DNA from: Dysgonomonas sp. PF1-14
GTDB taxonomy: Bacteria; Bacteroidota; Bacteroidia; Bacteroidales; Dysgonomonadaceae
Length of the DNA stretch: 64,000 nucleotides
Direction of reading: 5' to 3'
Assembly (NCBI RefSeq): GCF_029892965.1
Contig: NZ_JARXWN010000013.1
Span: 62,001 to 126,000, forward strand
The first letter of the stretch is position 1. Every line of letters starts with the position of its first letter. The position numbers were made by a program, and so were the translations under genes. Shown here in pieces: positions 60,082 through 64,000 of this stretch. Under the pieces are notes generated by a model. That model ran no database searches. It had not been told where the DNA came from and saw only the letters and a list, made by a program, of their open reading frames with translations.

Positions 60082-61422
60082 TTAATTCTCTTTTGGCAAG
60101 AGCAGTAAGCGGTGGTTCGCTTTCAGCGTAACTTTAACCACGCTCATTTTCTTACTTACATACTGCGATGCCCCTTGTATAAGGCTTTTCCCTATATCGG
60201 CGGCAAACTGCGAACCCGCATCATCGGTAATTGTAATGCTCGACCCTGCCGACTGTGCCATTTGCGAGGCTATTTCTTTGGCGGCTCTTATCTCATCGGA
60301 GTTTGGCACGGAAATACCCCTTTGCCCGTCCAGATCGTACACTTGCAGTTCAACCGGAATAATGTTGCCTGCATATTGAATCGAATTAATCGTAACCTCT
60401 ATCCGTTCGCCACCGATACGGCACGCCCCGGTTACAACCGAGTTGGCAGGGATAAGGATATTCCCCGCCTGCATCGGTTCTAACAGGCGTATTTGTAATT
60501 CTTTTCCGCTTGTCAGCGTTACGGTCTGGTACACACAGGCATGGATGCTGTTTTTGTCTTTCACCCCCTCGTTTCCGGCGGCAGTAAGAAATCCCATGTT
60601 GCGGGGCTGGCTGAACGATTCTATAAATTCATCGTCCGACATCGGCGCAGAAAGCAGCGATACGACATTGTGGCGCACCTGCTTTACAGGCTGAACATTA
60701 ACCTTATCTTTCGTAGAGGGAACAGCATTGTTGTTTTCGTCCTGTCCTGCCTGTGGCGGCATATACCTCGCCGCCATCGCATAGGATTTTTCCAGTAGTG
60801 CCGTTTGTTCGTCCTCTGCGGCTTTCCGCGCTTCGGCTTCTTCCAGCTTGCGTTCGAGTTCATTCATACGTTCCTCGACAGCGAGTTCCTGTGCGCTCTT
60901 CCCGGCAGGTTCTTCGTACCATTCTCCCAACTGCTTATTTATATCCTGATAGGCATTTGCGGAGGCTTGCAGATTATTTACTGGTTTCGTTTGCCGTGCA
61001 GACGGATTTTCGTAATACTCCGGCTGATTGGGTTCTGCCTGCTTTGGCTCTTCCGCTTGGTCGAACATTGAAGAAAAGTCCTGCAAAGAACGCATCCGTT
61101 CCTGTTCCTTTTGCCTCATGGCTTCCTGCTCATACGCATCGCGCTTATCCCCGACTATCCCTTCATCCTTCGGTACAGGTAGTTCGGCATTTAAGCCCGA
61201 CAACCCTTCGACCTTTGTTTCGTCTTTGTCTGATGGCGAGAAGATCAGCCACATCGCACCGCCGAAAATCAGGAAGAAGAGCGGCATTATCAGCATCTTT
61301 TTACGTTTCTGCCTCTCCGCCAATGAAAGTTCCTTTTTAGGTGGCGACTTCTTAGGTTCTTTTCCTCCTCCCGTCTTACTATCCGGCGCTGGCGTTCCTT
61401 TATTCAAATTCTCCTGTTCCAT
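60082..61422 (-). CDS. traM: Conjugal transfer protein TraM
   Basis: 446 aa. A charged cytoplasmic N-terminus (KKSPPKKELSLAERQKRKK) precedes a single TM helix (about residues 44-62, MLIMPLFFLIFGGAMWLIF). Next come a Gln/Glu-rich disordered and coiled-coil linker and a C-terminal VirB10-like domain (VTLTSGKELQIRLLEPMQAG ... IPANSVVTGACRIGGERIEV). It is the scaffold spanning the inner membrane and periplasm. Its start overlaps traL by 23 bp, so the two are translationally coupled. Confidence 0.92.
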   Translation of the reverse strand: MEQENLNKGTPAPDSKTGGGKEPKKSPPKKELSLAERQKRKKMLIMPLFFLIFGGAMWLIFSPSDKDETKVEGLSGLNAELPVPKDEGIVGDKRDAYEQEAMRQKEQERMRSLQDFSSMFDQAEEPKQAEPNQPEYYENPSARQTKPVNNLQASANAYQDINKQLGEWYEEPAGKSAQELAVEERMNELERKLEEAEARKAAEDEQTALLEKSYAMAARYMPPQAGQDENNNAVPSTKDKVNVQPVKQVRHNVVSLLSAPMSDDEFIESFSQPRNMGFLTAAGNEGVKDKNSIHACVYQTVTLTSGKELQIRLLEPMQAGNILIPANSVVTGACRIGGERIEVTINSIQYAGNIIPVELQVYDLDGQRGISVPNSDEIRAAKEIASQMAQSAGSSITITDDAGSQFAADIGKSLIQGASQYVSKKMSVVKVTLKANHRLLLLPKEN

Positions 61423-61687
61423 TATAAAATTTGTTTTGATTATTAATACTATCCCTCTGCTGCTGTTGCAGTTTCAGGGTTTCTATCTGTTCTATCTGCA
61501 TTTGTTCGCCCTTGTCTTTACCTAAATTGTAAATCGAGGAAACGGTCATGTAGATAGACAGCCCGCTGAATACTATCAGCATGGTGACGATTACGATTAC
61601 CCGCGCATCGGGGCTTAGAGGTCTGACAATACTACGCAAGCGGTCTTCCAACCACTCGTTTACACGTTGAATGATTTTCCGTATCAT
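61400..61687 (-). CDS. traL: Conjugal transfer protein TraL (DUF3989)
   Basis: 95 aa with one TM helix (VIVIVTMLIVFSGLSIYMTVS, about residues 30-50) preceded by an RxxxRxIVRPLSPDAR cytoplasmic segment and followed by a Gln-rich periplasmic tail. Size and layout are those of TraL. It overlaps traM by 23 bp and follows traK by 8 bp. Confidence 0.88.
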   Translation of the reverse strand: MIRKIIQRVNEWLEDRLRSIVRPLSPDARVIVIVTMLIVFSGLSIYMTVSSIYNLGKDKGEQMQIEQIETLKLQQQQRDSINNQNKFYNGTGEFE

Positions 61688-61695
61688 ATCCGCAC

Positions 61696-62319
61696 CTACC
61701 TTTCCGTTACCCGGATGTCCCGGTTTTCCACGATCTCGAATTTCTCCATCGTGAAACCGTGAGGGTTATTGTCCGAGCGCACCGAGTTAATCAGGTTGCA
61801 ACGGGTTATCAAACTGCGTTCGGTCATGTTCGATTGCCGGAGGATCATTTGCCGGGCGTATGTTACCGCCGTGTAGGGGTACACATCAAAATTGCAGGCG
61901 ATACTATCCACCTGTACGATCTGGTTGATATTCCCCGACACGATACGGTTGTAGTACCCTTTTTCCGCCATGTCCTGATAATATTTGAAAGCACTTTTAT
62001 CGACAAGGAACAACGCCCTGTTTACATTGCTTTCAATGGCTTTTTTGTCGGGCGAGAGCGTGAAAAACAGTTCGTGAAACCGCTTGACGTGTTCCCGCGC
62101 TTCAACGGGGCGGTTCTGCGAAAGGTCTTGCGAGAGGGCAAGCATTAAAGACTTGCCCCCGTCCAACACATAGATACGCTGGCGTTGCGCTTCGGCAAAG
62201 CTGTACGACGACCATACGGAATAACCCGTAATTCCGGCGCACAGGCAGACAAAGACAATCCCGAATAGGCGTATCTGCTTGAATGATGTTTCTATATTCT
62301 TTAAACTTTTGAACTCCAT
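61696..62319 (-). CDS. traK: Conjugal transfer protein TraK
   Basis: 207 aa. A TM helix (FGIVFVCLCAGITGYSVW, about residues 20-38) is followed by a periplasmic VirB8-like domain with TraK motifs VLDGGKSLMLALSQD and REHVKRFHELFFTLSPDKKAIESNV. The opening FKSLKNIETSFKQIRLF is typical. It is a central inner-membrane component of the transfer channel, 41 bp after traJ. Confidence 0.92.
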   Translation of the reverse strand: MEFKSLKNIETSFKQIRLFGIVFVCLCAGITGYSVWSSYSFAEAQRQRIYVLDGGKSLMLALSQDLSQNRPVEAREHVKRFHELFFTLSPDKKAIESNVNRALFLVDKSAFKYYQDMAEKGYYNRIVSGNINQIVQVDSIACNFDVYPYTAVTYARQMILRQSNMTERSLITRCNLINSVRSDNNPHGFTMEKFEIVENRDIRVTER

Positions 62320-62360
62320 TTTATTTGTTCGTTTTTGAATTAATAAAAGACACTGCGTGT

Positions 62361-63362
62361 CTATTTTTTACCTAATAAGCGTCCGGCTACGTTGCCCGCA
62401 GCGGCTCCCGCTACACCTCCGGCAAGGGCAGCCCCTTTACTTGCCGCCGTGTTTACCCCGCGTGTACCATTACCGCCTCCGGCTTGGATAACCCAACCCG
62501 CAACAGTCGGTATCGAGAAATACCCGATTATTCCGATGATAAGGAATATGATATATACGCCGTTACTGCCATCCGGCACGTATGATGGGTCTTTGAGCAG
62601 TCCTATATCCATTTGCAGCATGAGTGCCTGAATCTTGGATAGTACCGCTGAAAACAGGTCGGCAACGGGTAGCCACAGGTACACCGAGATGTACCGTGAA
62701 AGCCAGCTTGTAAGCGTGGATTGGAAACCGTCATAAACAGAGAGGGCAAATGTCAGCGGCCCTAAGATCGACAATACCACTAAAAAGAAGGTGCGTAAGG
62801 TGTCAATCGTGAGGGCTGCGGCATTGAACAGTAGCTCGAAGAAATCCCGGACTAACTGCCGGAACCACATTTTCATATCGTACCATTTGCGTTCGCCCCA
62901 CATACTGATAATCTCGCCCATTTCCCAGATTCCCAACTCTTCCATTTTCCGGTCGTACATTTCATCATCGACCAACCATGCTTTGCCCTCGCGTACCCGT
63001 GCATCGTATTCCAGCGCGTCTTTCTCCGCCTGTAATGCCTGTACGTCCGTTATCTGCGATTCCAGTATGGTATGCGTTCCTTTTACCACAGGCGACATAA
63101 CGGCGTTGATCGTGCCGAGTACGATTGTGGGGAAAAACATAATACACAAGCCAATCGCAAAGGGACGAAGCAGCGGATATACGTCTATCGGTTCTGCCCG
63201 CGAGAGGGCTTGCCATACACGGGAAGCCACATAGAACAGCGCACCCAGACCCGCTATCCCTTTGGCGACACCGATCATGTCGGCGCACAAAGGCATCATA
63301 TCTTGATACAGATTCCTTAGAATCTGATGCAGGTTTTCAAAATCTATTGCTAACAACATCAT
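62361..63362 (-). CDS. traJ: Conjugal transfer protein TraJ
   Basis: The 333-aa polytopic membrane protein is VirB6-like. Helices are seen at about residues 28-45, 65-85, 175-205, 225-245 and 270-295. The N-terminal IDFENLHQILRNLYQDMMPLCADM and the repeated W-rich central segment are TraJ features. The C-terminus is Gly/Ala-rich (GVAGAAAGNVAGRLLG). The gene follows traI by 3 bp. Confidence 0.92.
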   Translation of the reverse strand: MMLLAIDFENLHQILRNLYQDMMPLCADMIGVAKGIAGLGALFYVASRVWQALSRAEPIDVYPLLRPFAIGLCIMFFPTIVLGTINAVMSPVVKGTHTILESQITDVQALQAEKDALEYDARVREGKAWLVDDEMYDRKMEELGIWEMGEIISMWGERKWYDMKMWFRQLVRDFFELLFNAAALTIDTLRTFFLVVLSILGPLTFALSVYDGFQSTLTSWLSRYISVYLWLPVADLFSAVLSKIQALMLQMDIGLLKDPSYVPDGSNGVYIIFLIIGIIGYFSIPTVAGWVIQAGGGNGTRGVNTAASKGAALAGGVAGAAAGNVAGRLLGKK

Positions 63363-63365
63363 GAC

Positions 63366-63986
63366 TTACCAGTATCTTTCGGATGGATCACCATACAGGG
63401 CGCGTACATGCTCCATATCACCTTTTTCCTGACTGCGGATAAAGGAAACAGAGATACTTTTCTTGGAAAAGTACCGCGTCAGGTTGCGATGCTCAATCAT
63501 TTTCGTATGTATCTCATCTATGATTGCCATTCGTTCGGCATCGGTCATGGAAAGCCCGTTGGAGGCTGAAACGATATTCTTTATATCCGAAAGCAGATTA
63601 CCGCTTTCTTTCAGTAATTTGGAATATCCGTTAGATATGGCTTCCAGTTCTGCATGGGTGAAATTCTTATCCGTCAGCATTTTGTTGAAGTTGGTCGAAT
63701 ATATCTGCGATATTTCGCTGACCAATTCTACCGTTTCCTTTACCTTGCGGGCATCCTTGATAAGATTATGCACCGACTGTAATTTGTCGTAATACTCCTT
63801 GCCCTGACTATAAATCTTCTGCATTTCTTTGAACGAGTTGATTACATTGGTTGCCGTTGTCGCTGTTTTGGAAACCGTCAGTATATTTTGAGCAAGGTTG
63901 GACGGGTCAATCACCGCCCACTGTGCTTTTGCCTCAAAGCCGAAGAAACTAACGGCTAACACAAGGCTTAAAAGAATCTTTTTCAT
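63366..63986 (-). CDS. traI: Conjugal transfer protein TraI (DUF4141)
   Basis: 206 aa with a signal peptide (ILLSLVLAVSFFGFEAKAQ) and the DUF4141 core WAVIDPSNLAQNILTVSKTATTATN followed by long helices. It is the VirB5-like periplasmic protein of this transfer system. The start is at 63986, 14 bp from the window edge; traH and the upstream ATPase traG would lie outside. Confidence 0.92.
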   Translation of the reverse strand: MKKILLSLVLAVSFFGFEAKAQWAVIDPSNLAQNILTVSKTATTATNVINSFKEMQKIYSQGKEYYDKLQSVHNLIKDARKVKETVELVSEISQIYSTNFNKMLTDKNFTHAELEAISNGYSKLLKESGNLLSDIKNIVSASNGLSMTDAERMAIIDEIHTKMIEHRNLTRYFSKKSISVSFIRSQEKGDMEHVRALYGDPSERYW

Positions 63987-64000
63987 TGCTATAATTTTTT

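Larger units (their letters stand above)
39087..64000. mobile_element. Integrative conjugative element (Bacteroidota Tra type), left part
   Basis: The segment contains tandem tyrosine recombinases, HTH excisionase-like genes, a DUF3873 gene, a ParB-like protein, a defence-type cargo region and traI-J-K-L-M-N-O-Q in the standard order. The left edge is placed where integrase remnant 2 is cut; the right end lies outside the window. The coupling protein, mobilisation genes, traG and the right attachment site are not visible. By eye the ParB and tra regions are more GC-rich than the flanks and the cargo, as expected for a mosaic element. Confidence 0.85.

Noticed and set aside
60753-61340. 195-aa plus-strand ORF antisense to traM
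   Set aside because: It is Arg/Ser/Pro/Leu-rich with no domain, the usual shadow of a GC-rich gene; traM itself is well supported.

Overview
The window is from a Bacteroidota (Bacteroidales) genome. The signs are promoters of the TAnnTTTG type, SusC-like TonB receptor architecture, lipoprotein-rich gene content, TPR/AraC membrane regulators, and a Bacteroides-type conjugative element (TraI to TraQ). A Dysgonomonas-like host is plausible but is only inference. No rRNA, tRNA or CRISPR array was recognised.

Layout. (1) 1-5185: a glucuronate/glucuronoxylan block on the + strand with a Gfo/Idh/MocA oxidoreductase tail, a GH67 alpha-glucuronidase, mannonate dehydratase UxuA and a UxuB-like SDR. 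The gap before uxuA is packed with non-coding palindromes and short repeats. (2) 5188-15500, minus strand: a LytTR remnant, a 1596-aa repetitive secreted protein with a 229-aa partner, and two paralogous TPR-membrane-AraC regulators. A pair of 22-bp-period direct repeats sits at exactly the same distance from the -7 box upstream of the surface operon and upstream of one regulator. (3) 15696-23296, minus strand: a heavy-metal RND efflux operon (adaptor, TolC-like, CusA/CzcA-like) with its histidine kinase and response regulator. (4) 23537-32663: mixed accessory genes (deiminase-like enzyme, AraC-GyrI regulator, phosphoesterase, WG-repeat protein with a WYL regulator, DUF1643-like protein, lipoprotein). 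(5) 32833-39086: a decayed zone with two tyrosine-recombinase remnants, a frameshifted TonB-dependent receptor and a truncated lipoprotein gene.

(6) 39087-64000: one end of an integrative conjugative element. It starts with a nested palindrome and two tyrosine recombinases, then HTH/excisionase-like proteins, small ORFs, DUF3873 and a large ParB-like protein. A cargo region (46.1-57.9 kb) follows, and then the tra operon reading leftward: traI, J, K, L, M, N, O, Q.

The cargo region is the most interesting part. An Mrr-like nuclease, a tight four-gene operon (SIR2 protein, membrane protein, HNH nuclease, DUF3800 protein), an AlbA/Schlafen-like protein and a PD-(D/E)XK nuclease occupy successive slots. 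The slots are separated by duplicated scraps of the element's own M23 peptidase and GNAT genes, copies of a 33-bp repeat, and a repeated promoter/terminator module. This looks like an anti-phage or anti-plasmid defence hotspot built by repeated homologous insertion. The SIR2-TM-HNH-DUF3800 operon is the best candidate for an undescribed system. All functional statements here come from reading the sequence and from family knowledge; no database search was run.
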